A stretch of DNA of 6,009 bases from Holosporaceae bacterium (GCA_031265715.1 JAISCG010000046.1:1-6009), one strand, 5' to 3'. Counted from the stretch's first letter, positions 1-5,489 are shown. Notes: generated by a model from the letters alone, not told the origin. Program-made: numbers and translations.

Positions 1-348
1 CACGATATAATATTTCGATTTTTGGACGGCGTGAACGGAGACATAAGCCATCTGCGCTCAGAATTCAGGTTTCTTTTCGTTACTTTGTGGGTGGTGATAT
101 TTGCGGACGGCGTTTTTTATATGATATGCGGCGTATTAAATTCCGGAGGCGATACGAAATTTCCGACCTGTCTTGAGCTTCTGACACTGTGGGGAGGCGT
201 CATTCTTCCGACGATAATTATGTATCTCACGGGAAATCTGACGAGCATTCGCATCACCTACACTTTGATTCCCGTTACCGGAATAATAAACGCAATTGTG
301 GCTCACAGAAGATACAAGCAATTGAAATGGTTCAACAAATTAGTGTGA
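1..348 (+). CDS. MATE-family efflux transporter, C-terminal fragment (5' end outside window)
   Basis: Frame 1 is open from the first base to a TGA at 346-348, giving 115 residues with no upstream stop, so the gene begins outside the window. The fragment has hydrophobic segments typical of the last helices of a MATE (multidrug and toxic compound extrusion) antiporter: about residues 27-45 (FVTLWVVIFADGVFYMICG), 60-78 and 84-101. It also has the family's typical 'G-x-L-x-(S/G)-x-GDT-x-FP' stretch (GVLNSGGDTKFP, about residues 45-56), and it ends in a short basic cytoplasmic tail (HRRYKQLKWFNKLV). Family members use H+ or Na+ gradients to export cationic compounds across the inner membrane. The substrate cannot be told from this fragment. 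A TTG at 22 could be read as a start but would give an implausibly short transporter. The gene is convergent with the exported protein at 424-1017. Confidence 0.8.
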   Translation, partial: HDIIFRFLDGVNGDISHLRSEFRFLFVTLWVVIFADGVFYMICGVLNSGGDTKFPTCLELLTLWGGVILPTIIMYLTGNLTSIRITYTLIPVTGIINAIVAHRRYKQLKWFNKLV

Positions 349-360
349 CTCAAAGCCATA

Positions 361-396
361 CCTCATCCTCCGACAAAACATCATGTGTTTATGAGG
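361..396. other. Bulged hairpin between convergent genes
   Basis: CCTCAT (361-366) pairs with ATGAGG (391-396), and directly inside it AAACA (376-380) pairs with TGTTT (386-390) around a TCATG loop. This gives an 11-bp discontinuous stem with a bulge on the left arm only. It lies in the 75-bp gap between the stop codons of two convergent genes, where a bidirectional transcription end would be expected. No U-tract follows on either strand, so it is not a standard rho-independent terminator. It may be a 3'-end stabilising structure or chance. Confidence 0.3.
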
Positions 397-423
397 AGAG
401 GTAAGGATCTGACGCAGCGGCAC

Positions 424-1017
424 CTAGCTCTCTTCTTTTTCCTCATCAGAATCTGAGACAGAGGAATTTTTCACGTATTTCTCGATTTCTTTTCTGTAAT
501 TGGCAGCAACTTTTTTGGCGTCTGCCAACTGTTTTTTTGAAATATACTTACCGGACGCCAAAAATACGACAATTGTGTATTTATCTATAACTTCCTTAAA
601 AAGAATCTCGGTGCGTCCGCAACGCCCGGAAAAATACTCTTCGGCTATGGAAAGAGTTGCATCGTCGTCATCATCATCATCGGCGTCGCTTTTTTTTTTC
701 TGATCCCCGGTGGAAAACATAAACTTTGCCTTCTGACATTTCTCCGTGAACAGATTTATATTATCCGGTTTTTTGGGAAGTTTGACGCCCTCGGTTTGCA
801 GAAACACAAAAATAGCGGTATCGGTCGAGTTAAAACTCGTCCCTCTCGGCCACAAAACGCCGATAAGACCGTTCTTTCCCACAAACGTACGGTATCCCCA
901 CTCTTCCGGAGCTTTGATCACAAACTCATTTCTTTCATCGAGTTCGGGAGTTTCTATCGGTACGCCGCAGGCACTGAATTCCCAAAGAACGAAAAGGATA
1001 AAAAACAACCTTCCCAT
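424..1017 (-). CDS. Exported protein of unknown function with poly-Asp run (possible lipoprotein)
   Basis: This 197-residue protein is not recognised as a named family. Residues 1-16 form a short hydrophobic export signal (MGRLFFILFVLWEF...) ending in FSAC-G. Cys17 could be a lipoprotein cysteine, but Phe at -3 is not the usual Leu and Trp/Glu sit inside the hydrophobic stretch, so a type I signal is also possible. Residues 30-75 (FVIKAPEEWGYRTF, GLIGVLWPRGTSFN, TAIFVFLQ) look like a compact beta-rich domain with an exposed 'GVLWPRGTS' loop. Residues 107-119 are KKKSDA followed by seven Asp. Residues 120-180 continue the fold, with Cys133 and then a Lys-rich helix. The tail (SDSDEEKEES) is acidic. 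The start is supported by a GGGG(T)AG purine run about 8-12 bases upstream, an imperfect Shine-Dalgarno. A TACAAT -10-like box lies at 1043-1048 on this strand with no good -35. The gene stands alone, divergent from carD. Confidence 0.75.
   Translation of the reverse strand: MGRLFFILFVLWEFSACGVPIETPELDERNEFVIKAPEEWGYRTFVGKNGLIGVLWPRGTSFNSTDTAIFVFLQTEGVKLPKKPDNINLFTEKCQKAKFMFSTGDQKKKSDADDDDDDDATLSIAEEYFSGRCGRTEILFKEVIDKYTIVVFLASGKYISKKQLADAKKVAANYRKEIEKYVKNSSVSDSDEEKEES
661..699 (-). repeat. A10 homopolymer followed by (GAT/GAC) codon repeat inside the exported-protein gene
   Basis: On the coding strand a run of ten A (690-699) encodes Lys107-Lys109 and is followed, five bases later, by GAC GCC and then seven GAT/GAC codons (Asp113-Asp119; the pure trinucleotide part lies at about 662-682). 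Both are simple repeats prone to polymerase slippage. Gain or loss of a triplet would change the Asp count without breaking the frame, while a change in A-run length would frameshift the last 90 residues. In this sequence the frame is intact. Confidence 0.8.
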
Positions 1018-1234
1018 TAATTACTACCCCGCATATGCGACAATTGTAACAAGCAAAAGGAAATAAATTATTACCGCCTGTAATTTTATCTGATATTCTT
1101 TATTCGCTCCACAAAAATACGATTGCTTGCACGACCGTCGATACTTTTTTGTGTATAAAAAATATGGTTCCCCCCTCTTTTCAATAGGACAAAAAAATGA
1201 TATCTTCGTTGAAGGCGGTTACCGGAGTGATTTG
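1018..1234. other. Divergent intergenic region, exported protein / carD
   Basis: These 217 bp separate two divergently transcribed genes and should contain both promoters. A TACAAT -10-like hexamer for the leftward gene sits at 1043-1048. On the rightward strand TATAAA (1154-1159) is the best -10-like box, but the nearest -35-like TTGCAC (1127-1132) is 21 bp away, too far for a standard sigma-70 promoter. The carD ribosome-binding site GGAG is at 1224-1227. I see no inverted repeats, small genes or RNA genes here. Confidence 0.4.
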
Positions 1235-1729
1235 ATGAAGGAAAAGAAGTTTGAGCAAGGGGAGTGTGTTGTTTATCCGGCTCACGGAGTCGGAGTCGTA
1301 AAGGGGTTTGAAGAACAGGATATCGCCGGGGTCAAATTAAGAGTTATGATTATTTCTTTCGATCGGGACAGAATGACCGTAAAACTTCCGATAAACGAAT
1401 CTACGATGGCTAAAGTGCGTAAATTGTGTTCCCGAAAGGAGATACAGGAGGCTGTAGATTGTCTTCGTTCACCGACTCGTGTGAAAAAAATGATGTGGAG
1501 TCGGCGCACCCAGGAGTACGAAGCAAAAATCAATTCCGGAGTGCCTTTGTCGATTGCTCAGGTGATCCGGGATTTGTACAGAACAACAGCGCAACCGGAG
1601 CATTCCTACAGCGAACGCCAAATCTACCAGGAAGCTCTCGATCGATTGATGAAAGAGTACGCAGCGGTTGAGAAGATAGATGAAAAAGAGGCTCTCGCTC
1701 ATTTGGAGAAGATTCTCGCTGCGGCGTAG
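1235..1729 (+). CDS. carD: CarD-family transcriptional regulator
   Basis: This 164-residue protein belongs to the CarD/CdnL family, which binds the RNA polymerase beta subunit and stabilises open promoter complexes, especially at rRNA and other housekeeping promoters. Residues 5-63 form the RNAP-interacting Tudor-like domain, with the diagnostic VVYPAHGVG (12-20) and FDRDRMTVKLPIN (42-54). Residues 65-164 form the helical DNA-contacting domain, with MMWSRRTQEYEAKINSG (86-102) and RDLYR...QPEHSYSERQIYQEALDRL (112-138). Trp88 is a candidate for the Trp that wedges into the upstream edge of the bubble in characterised CarD proteins. I chose the ATG at 1235 because it has GGAG at 1224-1227 seven bases upstream and begins where homologues begin. 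A further in-frame 36-residue extension back to a TTG at 1127 has no family resemblance. The gene stands alone between a divergent exported-protein gene and the convergent tmRNA. I could not identify a convincing promoter in the 217-bp upstream gap. Confidence 0.95.
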   Translation: MKEKKFEQGECVVYPAHGVGVVKGFEEQDIAGVKLRVMIISFDRDRMTVKLPINESTMAKVRKLCSRKEIQEAVDCLRSPTRVKKMMWSRRTQEYEAKINSGVPLSIAQVIRDLYRTTAQPEHSYSERQIYQEALDRLMKEYAAVEKIDEKEALAHLEKILAAA

Positions 1730-1793
1730 GTGCCGTTTCTACCCCTAGCTTTTTCGAACCCTTGACCTGGCTGAATTTCTATTTTTATCTGAC

Positions 1794-1826
1794 AAAAAAC
1801 GGGGATTTCTGTTGCCCGGCTCCCCG
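1794..1826 (-). terminator. Rho-independent terminator of the tmRNA gene
   Basis: Read on the minus strand, CGGGGA (1826-1821) pairs perfectly with TCCCCG (1805-1800) across a 15-nt loop and is followed directly by six T (1799-1794). The T-run is on the minus-strand side only, so the terminator serves the leftward tmRNA transcript, not carD. It lies 18 nt beyond the tag stop codon. Part of the stem may remain as the 3' end of the mature coding piece. Confidence 0.8.
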
Positions 1827-1843
1827 AAACCGCGTCTACTTAA

Positions 1844-1909
1844 TTAAGCAGCGATAGCAATTGCCTCGCTTGCGAAATTATCGTTGCATGCGACAAAATT
1901 ATCGTTCGC
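1844..1909 (-). other. tmRNA proteolysis-tag reading frame with duplicated NDNF motif
   Basis: From the likely resume codon GCG (1909-1907) the frame reads ANDNFVA, CNDNFAS, EAIAIAA and then TAA (1846-1844), 21 residues in all. The ANDNF beginning and Ala-rich, AA-ending C-terminus are what alphaproteobacterial tags share; the terminal AA is the part recognised by ClpXP. The first two heptads are a tandem duplication, with 11 identical bases AACGATAATTT at 1906-1896 and again at 1885-1875. The second copy begins with Cys instead of Ala. The resume codon is inferred by similarity to other alphaproteobacterial tags, not shown by the sequence alone. Confidence 0.85.
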
Positions 1910-2084
1910 ATTTATATTTTTTGGTTCTATAACGTAAACCGCCACGAGTGAAAACCGCGCTTTTCAACGTACGTCGAATCTATTCATCCCCATAAACACG
2001 GTGGAGATGTCGGGCTCTGCCCCCGAGTCCGCATCGTCTATTAATCACGACGTTTATCACCATAGTCACGTAAGAGACAGGGGC

Positions 2085-2090
2085 ATTGTA
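2085..2090 (-). promoter_or_regulatory. -10-like element of the tmRNA promoter
   Basis: TACAAT (minus strand, 2090-2085) is one mismatch from TATAAT and lies about 6-10 bases before the expected 5' end of the acceptor piece. At 17 bp upstream there is only a T-rich TATTTT (2113-2108), a poor -35. The spacing relative to the RNA, rather than the strength of the match, is what supports this call. Confidence 0.5.
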
Positions 2091-2149
2091 CACCGGCATA
2101 TGTTAAAAAAATACTAATTTTTATGTCCGAAGATAATTTTTTTTGCAGC

Positions 2150-2347
2150 CTAAAAAGAAACCCCGGCGGATTCTCTACCGGTTTCCGTTTTCTTCGCATA
2201 CGTTGCTTTTTTGAAATTAAGCAATTCATTTTTGCAACTTTTCAATTTTTCGACTTCTTTTATATCGTCTTTGTCCAATATCATGATTGCGCTCAACTTT
2301 ATTTCGATCAAATCGATTAATATATCTAAAGATTGTTTTGATAACAT
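2150..2347 (-). CDS. Small helical protein of unknown function (65 aa), probably conserved
   Basis: This 65-residue frame begins LSKQSLDILIDLIEIKLSAI and continues ILDKDDIKEVEKLKSC...ELLNF. It has a regular heptad-like spacing of Leu/Ile and an acidic-basic alternation that suggests a two-helix hairpin, not random translation. My recollection is that alphaproteobacteria carry short uncharacterised proteins with a similar 'LLDLVEIKLSCMEVFDRED' beginning, but I cannot confirm that here. The C-terminal 18 residues (YAKKTETGRESAGVSF and neighbours) look unstructured. The Shine-Dalgarno is weak: GGTGG lies about 10-14 bases upstream of the ATG. The stop is 60 bp before the tmRNA -10 box on the same strand. 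It is divergent from ruvX across 66 bp. No signal peptide or membrane segment is seen. The frames on the opposite strand over this stretch have no protein-like character. Confidence 0.55.
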   Translation of the reverse strand: MLSKQSLDILIDLIEIKLSAIMILDKDDIKEVEKLKSCKNELLNFKKATYAKKTETGRESAGVSF

Positions 2348-2378
2348 GCTATAACACCACCGACTAAGACAGTGTTAT
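2341..2378. promoter_or_regulatory. Inverted repeat (operator candidate) between the small gene and ruvX
   Basis: ATAACAC (2351-2357) and GTGTTAT (2372-2378) are perfect 7-bp inverted copies with centres 21 bp apart, about two helical turns. A further partial copy, ATAACA (2341-2346), lies exactly 10 bp before the first. The cluster overlaps the start codon of the leftward small gene and lies just ahead of a TATAAA -10-like box for ruvX (2385-2390). The placement fits a dimeric repressor site, but there is no known motif match. Confidence 0.3.
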
Positions 2379-2413
2379 GTTACGTATAAACAGTTTTAGA
2401 AAGTACTAACGAA

Positions 2414-2902
2414 ATGAACTTTTTTATAACAAATATATCGAAAATAAAAATTGACGAGCTGATAGAGTCAAAATTAATCGTTATGGGACTTGATATCGGC
2501 GATAAAACGGTCGGAGTCGCAATTTCGGATCGCAGAATAAAAATCGCATCCGGAGTAACCGTAATCCGCCGCGACGGAACGGACCGAGACTGTGAGCTTC
2601 TCGCGGAAAGCGTTCGATCACATCGGGCAGGAGCGATAATTTTCGGATGGCCGCTGCAAATGAACGGACTCCCCGGAAAACAATGCGAAAAGATTTTAAA
2701 ATTCACGGAGGATTTATCCCGGCATATTCCGGATGTAAGTTTCGTGCAGTGGGACGAACGATTTTCTACGAAAGTCGTGGATAATTTGATGATCTCCGCC
2801 GACCTGTCGCGAAAAAAACGCCAAAAGATAATCGACCGGGGCGCGGCTGTGTATATTTTGCAGGGAGCCGTCGATTTATTAAACAGAAATTTATCAAATT
2901 GA
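2414..2902 (+). CDS. ruvX: RuvX/YqgF family RNase H-like nuclease (pre-16S rRNA processing / putative Holliday junction resolvase)
   Basis: The 162-residue protein has the full YqgF RNase H-like fold. MGLDIGDKTVGVAISD (24-39) carries the first catalytic Asp at 27. AIIFGWPLQMNG (74-85) matches the family's 'G-x-P-x-x-x-(D/N)G' segment. VQWDERFST (111-119) has the DER motif, and DRGAAVYILQGAVD (141-154) carries the last catalytic Asp at 141. Family members are implicated in 5' maturation of 16S rRNA and, from structural similarity to RuvC, were proposed as Holliday-junction resolvases. The roughly 20 residues before the MGLDIG motif also occur in alphaproteobacterial homologues (a helix leading into the first strand), so I keep the ATG at 2414 over the internal Met24. 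The Shine-Dalgarno is poor (AGAAAG, about 11 bases upstream). trmB follows after 28 bp, suggesting one transcript for two RNA-maturation enzymes. Confidence 0.93.
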   Translation: MNFFITNISKIKIDELIESKLIVMGLDIGDKTVGVAISDRRIKIASGVTVIRRDGTDRDCELLAESVRSHRAGAIIFGWPLQMNGLPGKQCEKILKFTEDLSRHIPDVSFVQWDERFSTKVVDNLMISADLSRKKRQKIIDRGAAVYILQGAVDLLNRNLSN

Positions 2903-2930
2903 GCCGAAAATATCGGAAAGGATTTTTTTT

Positions 2931-3608
2931 ATGGAAAGAGTTATACCGTCCTACGGAAGGAAGCGATCCCACGGTTTGAGCGACACGCAAAAACGCAATC
3001 TCGCCGATTTATCCGAATTGCACGGAATTTGTTTACCCGCCGAAATTATTCATCCCCGGGAGCTGTTCTCGAACAGATTCGACAAAATCATTGCGGAAAT
3101 AGGATTCGGGAACGGTGAGCGCCTGATAAATCACGCAATTTTAAGACCGGATATCGGTTTTATCGGCTGCGATCCCTTTGAAAACGGCGTGGCCAATGCT
3201 CTGAAATTGATCCGGAATCACGATCTGAAAAATGTTAAAATTTTTAACGGAGATGCCCGTTTTTTGATGGAAAAATTGCAGGACAATTCTCTGAGTCGTC
3301 TGTACGTTCTTTTTCCCGATCCCTGGAGAAAAAAAAGACACCATAAGAGACGCCTCCTGTCGACGGAGTTTATCTCCCTGCTACTGTCGAAGATGACCGC
3401 CGACGGAATTTTAACCGTTGCCACCGATCATGAAGATTACATGCTCAATATTTTGGAAAATTTGAAAAATATTCCGAATACTTTATTTTGCAACGAAATA
3501 AATCGTTTGTTTCAAAGACCGGCCTGTCTGTTGCCCACAAAATACGAACAAAAAGCTGCCGCAATGGGAAAAAAAAGCTATTACTTGAGGATATATATGC
3601 CATCCTAA
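2931..3608 (+). CDS. trmB: tRNA (guanine-N7-)-methyltransferase TrmB
   Basis: TrmB transfers a methyl group from S-adenosylmethionine to N7 of G46 in the tRNA variable loop. The 225-residue sequence has the family's order of motifs: the N-terminal 'SYGRKRSHGLSDTQKRNL' (7-24), close to the usual R-x-x-R/G-R start; SAM-binding EIGFGNGERL (56-65); the GCDPFENGV segment (79-87), equivalent to the ribose-binding G-x-E/D; NGDAR (106-110); the signature LFPDPWRKKRHHKRRL (127-142), which contains the catalytic and tRNA-contacting residues; and the C-terminal TKYEQKAAAMGK (203-214), corresponding to T-x-(F/Y)-E-x-(R/K)-x-x-x-x-G. All key positions are present and the length is normal. AAAGGA (2917-2922) eight bases before the ATG is a good ribosome-binding site. 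It follows ruvX by 28 bp. Confidence 0.96.
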   Translation: MERVIPSYGRKRSHGLSDTQKRNLADLSELHGICLPAEIIHPRELFSNRFDKIIAEIGFGNGERLINHAILRPDIGFIGCDPFENGVANALKLIRNHDLKNVKIFNGDARFLMEKLQDNSLSRLYVLFPDPWRKKRHHKRRLLSTEFISLLLSKMTADGILTVATDHEDYMLNILENLKNIPNTLFCNEINRLFQRPACLLPTKYEQKAAAMGKKSYYLRIYMPS

Positions 3609-3663
3609 TATTAGACCTGTTACAAAAGTCACTGAGAGCTCCGCATCTCCGGTCGCAAAAATT

Positions 3664-3677
3664 CCTATAAAAATAGG
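3664..3677. other. Small AT-rich hairpin downstream of trmB
   Basis: CCTAT (3664-3668) pairs with ATAGG (3673-3677) around an AAAA loop, 56 bp past the trmB stop. The stem is only 5 bp and no continuous T-run follows, so it is at best a weak terminator. It sits directly before the -35 element assigned to the next gene. Confidence 0.2.
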
Positions 3678-3679
3678 TA

Positions 3680-3708
3680 TTGACGAAAGCTCAAAAACAA
3701 TATATATA
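3680..3708 (+). promoter_or_regulatory. Sigma-70-type promoter of the ankyrin-like gene
   Basis: TTGACG (3680-3685, one mismatch from TTGACA) is followed after 17 bp by TATATA (3703-3708). The surrounding TATATATATC makes the exact -10 register uncertain by a couple of bases. The next start codon is 44 bp downstream, leaving a short leader that contains the ribosome-binding site AGGGGA (3738-3743). This suggests that the gene is transcribed separately from ruvX-trmB. Confidence 0.5.
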
Positions 3709-3751
3709 TCATCATGTGTAAAGTTATTTTTAATAAAAGGGGAAGATAAAA

Positions 3752-5470
3752 ATGAGAAAGGTGTTTGGTGTCGTGTCGGGGATGTGCGTATGTTTGGTCG
3801 GCACGTTGTCCTTGTGTCATGTTTCGGTAGTTGCTATGACAGGGGAAGAGAAAATCAAGCTCGAGCATATTGACTGGCACCCTGGGGCAACTCACGCTTT
3901 ACCGCATTTATCGTTGGGTAATTGTGAAGCGTTGGCGCGCAGTGGCGAACTTCTATTGCGTGTCGGAACTTATGCCGATCTGTTATTATGGGTAGGTGAA
4001 TTTGCCCCACAAATAGGTTTTGTCAATACGTTGAGGCAACTGGTGACAAGTTGCATGAATTTTTCGTTTTACAGTAGAACCAGAGAAGCGTTTACCAAAA
4101 AAGATTTTATTGATGCGATTGCAGGTCATTTTTCGCTTGAGAGTCAAAGACTAATACCGATTGAATATTTTAATGCAAGCAAGGAATGGAATGATCAAGG
4201 GTACGAGCAACCAAAAACATGTACCGTTCTTTCTTTATTCGAAATAGCTTTTTTGCTTGATAATGATGTGCGTCACCGGGAGGAAGAGCAACTGGGGCTT
4301 TCATTTTTCGATGATAATAATGAAGCAATCGGTAAGTTTCTGAAAGCTTTGAAGGGATCTCCCCAGACATGGACCATAGTGAATCACGCAACGAATAATT
4401 ATCCGTCGATTTTCCTGAAAGTACACCAGGATATATGTCGATTTTGCACTGATAAACTCAATGAATTTCACAAAGATTATCTGTCTGTTTTTCATAAACT
4501 CGATCATCTTGAAGGGGTTATCTATGGTTATATGGATAATGATTTAACTTTATCTGATTCGTTATTGATGTCACTTTGTCCGACATATAACGGAAGAGGT
4601 CAAGTTCCTTGGAACTTAGGTGCAATGAACTTACTGGGAAAGTCGTTTTACATTATTCCCAACGCCCTTTATTATCGTTCGTTAGATCAGAAACATTTAT
4701 TTGAAATTGCCGCACTCTCTGGATTGCCACGAGTTTTCGAAAAATTAGCAACTAATTGTAGGGAATGTTTTATCGATAATTTAAATGAAATCTCATTATA
4801 CGCTGTTGATGGAGGTGATAATGAAATAATTCGCATATGCGCGCAGGAAGGTAGTCGATTTTCCTATGGTGATGGTCGTGAAGTTTGGAAGGACGGTTCT
4901 CCTTTTAGTTGCTTTAGGATCGCATACGCCAACTCCAAAATGGATGTTTTACATTGGTTATTTAAAGATTACCCGGATTGTGCTCCAAAATATGAGAGTG
5001 CTGCTGACTTTTTGATATCTGATTTTAATCATGGTCCCGTTACAACTTCAAAAATTCACTTCCTTTTGACATTTATGCATAAATATTGTTCAACTGAGGT
5101 TGGTAGGAAAACTGCTGCACGTATTTGTTATTACGCCGTCAGGGAAAACGTATTTCCATTGGTAATGTTTTTACTTGGAACGAAAATAGTGTCTCCAAAC
5201 GATTTTGCTTTCAGTTACGGGGAAAGAACTTTGTTTTTCGAACTTTGTAATGGATGTGACTGTAGGGGTAGTTTATTTAACGTAAATTATGCTAAGCTCA
5301 TGATAGAGCACGGATGCGATCCGAATATAAGATTTGAAAAAAAAATAAGAGAAGATGATGAGGATGAATCTGAAACCGATCTTTTCGAGTTAGCTCATGT
5401 GAATGGTGATTTGGAGTTTGAGCGATATCTTACCGGTTTCCGGGGTACGGAGTTGAAAGCGCAATCGTAA
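3752..5470 (+). CDS. Exported protein with degenerate ankyrin-like repeats, function unknown
   Basis: The protein has 572 residues. The N-terminus (MRKVFGVVSGMCVCLVGTLSLCHVSVVA) is a clear Sec signal peptide with likely cleavage after Ala28. Residues 30-300 are not recognised; they contain amphipathic helices (e.g. 60-80, 184-202) and many Cys. From about 313 to the end, repeats with ankyrin-like spacing can be seen: LFEIAALSGLPRVFEKLATN (316-335), SLYAVDGGDNEIIRICAQEGS (348-368), FRIAYANSKMDVLHWLFKDYPD (388-409), ICYYAVRENVFPLVMFLLG (458-476), and YAKLMIEHGCDPNIRF (513-528), the closest to consensus ('LL-x-x-GADPN'). A last half repeat lies at LFELAHVNGDLEFERYL (544-560). An acidic insert, REDDEDESETD (533-543), splits the last two. 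Ankyrin repeats mediate protein-protein contacts, and secreted ankyrin proteins are common in intracellular bacteria, so a host- or envelope-directed role is possible but inferred. It has its own promoter and a good Shine-Dalgarno (AGGGGA, 8 bases upstream). It appears more AT-rich in wobble positions than trmB/ruvX, in line with a fast-evolving or acquired gene. Confidence 0.8.
   Translation: MRKVFGVVSGMCVCLVGTLSLCHVSVVAMTGEEKIKLEHIDWHPGATHALPHLSLGNCEALARSGELLLRVGTYADLLLWVGEFAPQIGFVNTLRQLVTSCMNFSFYSRTREAFTKKDFIDAIAGHFSLESQRLIPIEYFNASKEWNDQGYEQPKTCTVLSLFEIAFLLDNDVRHREEEQLGLSFFDDNNEAIGKFLKALKGSPQTWTIVNHATNNYPSIFLKVHQDICRFCTDKLNEFHKDYLSVFHKLDHLEGVIYGYMDNDLTLSDSLLMSLCPTYNGRGQVPWNLGAMNLLGKSFYIIPNALYYRSLDQKHLFEIAALSGLPRVFEKLATNCRECFIDNLNEISLYAVDGGDNEIIRICAQEGSRFSYGDGREVWKDGSPFSCFRIAYANSKMDVLHWLFKDYPDCAPKYESAADFLISDFNHGPVTTSKIHFLLTFMHKYCSTEVGRKTAARICYYAVRENVFPLVMFLLGTKIVSPNDFAFSYGERTLFFELCNGCDCRGSLFNVNYAKLMIEHGCDPNIRFEKKIREDDEDESETDLFELAHVNGDLEFERYLTGFRGTELKAQS
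5337..5345 (+). repeat. A9 homopolymer in the ankyrin-like gene
   Basis: A run of nine A encodes part of EKKI (529-532) and precedes a GAT/GAG/GAA-rich stretch that encodes the acidic insert. The frame is intact here. A slip of one base would remove the last 40 or so residues, including the final repeat. Confidence 0.7.
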
Positions 5471-5489
5471 AAAGTGCGCCCACGTACCA

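Larger units (their letters stand above)
1794..2079 (-). ncRNA. ssrA: tmRNA, two-piece circularly permuted (alphaproteobacterial type)
   Basis: tmRNA with SmpB enters stalled ribosomes as an alanyl-tRNA mimic and then serves as the message for a degradation tag. On the minus strand the acceptor piece comes first. It ends with a tRNA-like T arm (TCGGG/CCCGA, 2026-2022 and 2014-2010, 7-nt loop), then CATCTCC and ACC (2009-2000). After an 8-nt linker (1999-1992) the coding piece begins with GGGGATG (1991-1985), which pairs over all 7 positions with CATCTCC (one G-T). Next comes the invariant D-loop motif GATTCGACG (1980-1972), then a region with pseudoknot potential, then the tag reading frame from GCG at 1909 to TAA at 1844-1846, and a terminator. 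The order acceptor-then-coding is the known permuted arrangement in Alphaproteobacteria, with the linker removed during maturation. The terminal A of CCA is not encoded, so CCA-adding enzyme is needed. The 5' end near 2079 is inferred from the -10 box; the exact mature ends are not visible. Confidence 0.92.

Noticed and set aside
1127..1234. N-terminal extension of CarD to a TTG start
   Set aside because: The extra 36 residues do not resemble any CarD N-terminus, and a good ribosome-binding site serves the ATG at 1235.
1721..1740. Hairpin CGGC/GCCG across the carD stop as a terminator
   Set aside because: A 4-bp stem with a TTTCT tail is too weak to call, and it overlaps the coding end.
1762..1790. 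TTGACC as a rightward promoter -35
   Set aside because: No acceptable -10 hexamer occurs at 16-18 bp, and the transcript would run antisense through the tmRNA with no gene to serve.
2041..2229. 62-residue minus-strand frame
   Set aside because: It overlaps the tmRNA acceptor piece and the small gene in another frame; composition is low complexity with no protein-like pattern.
2123..2320. 65-residue plus-strand frame rich in Phe
   Set aside because: It is the antisense of the small minus-strand gene, a typical shadow with many Phe from T-rich sequence and no ribosome-binding site.
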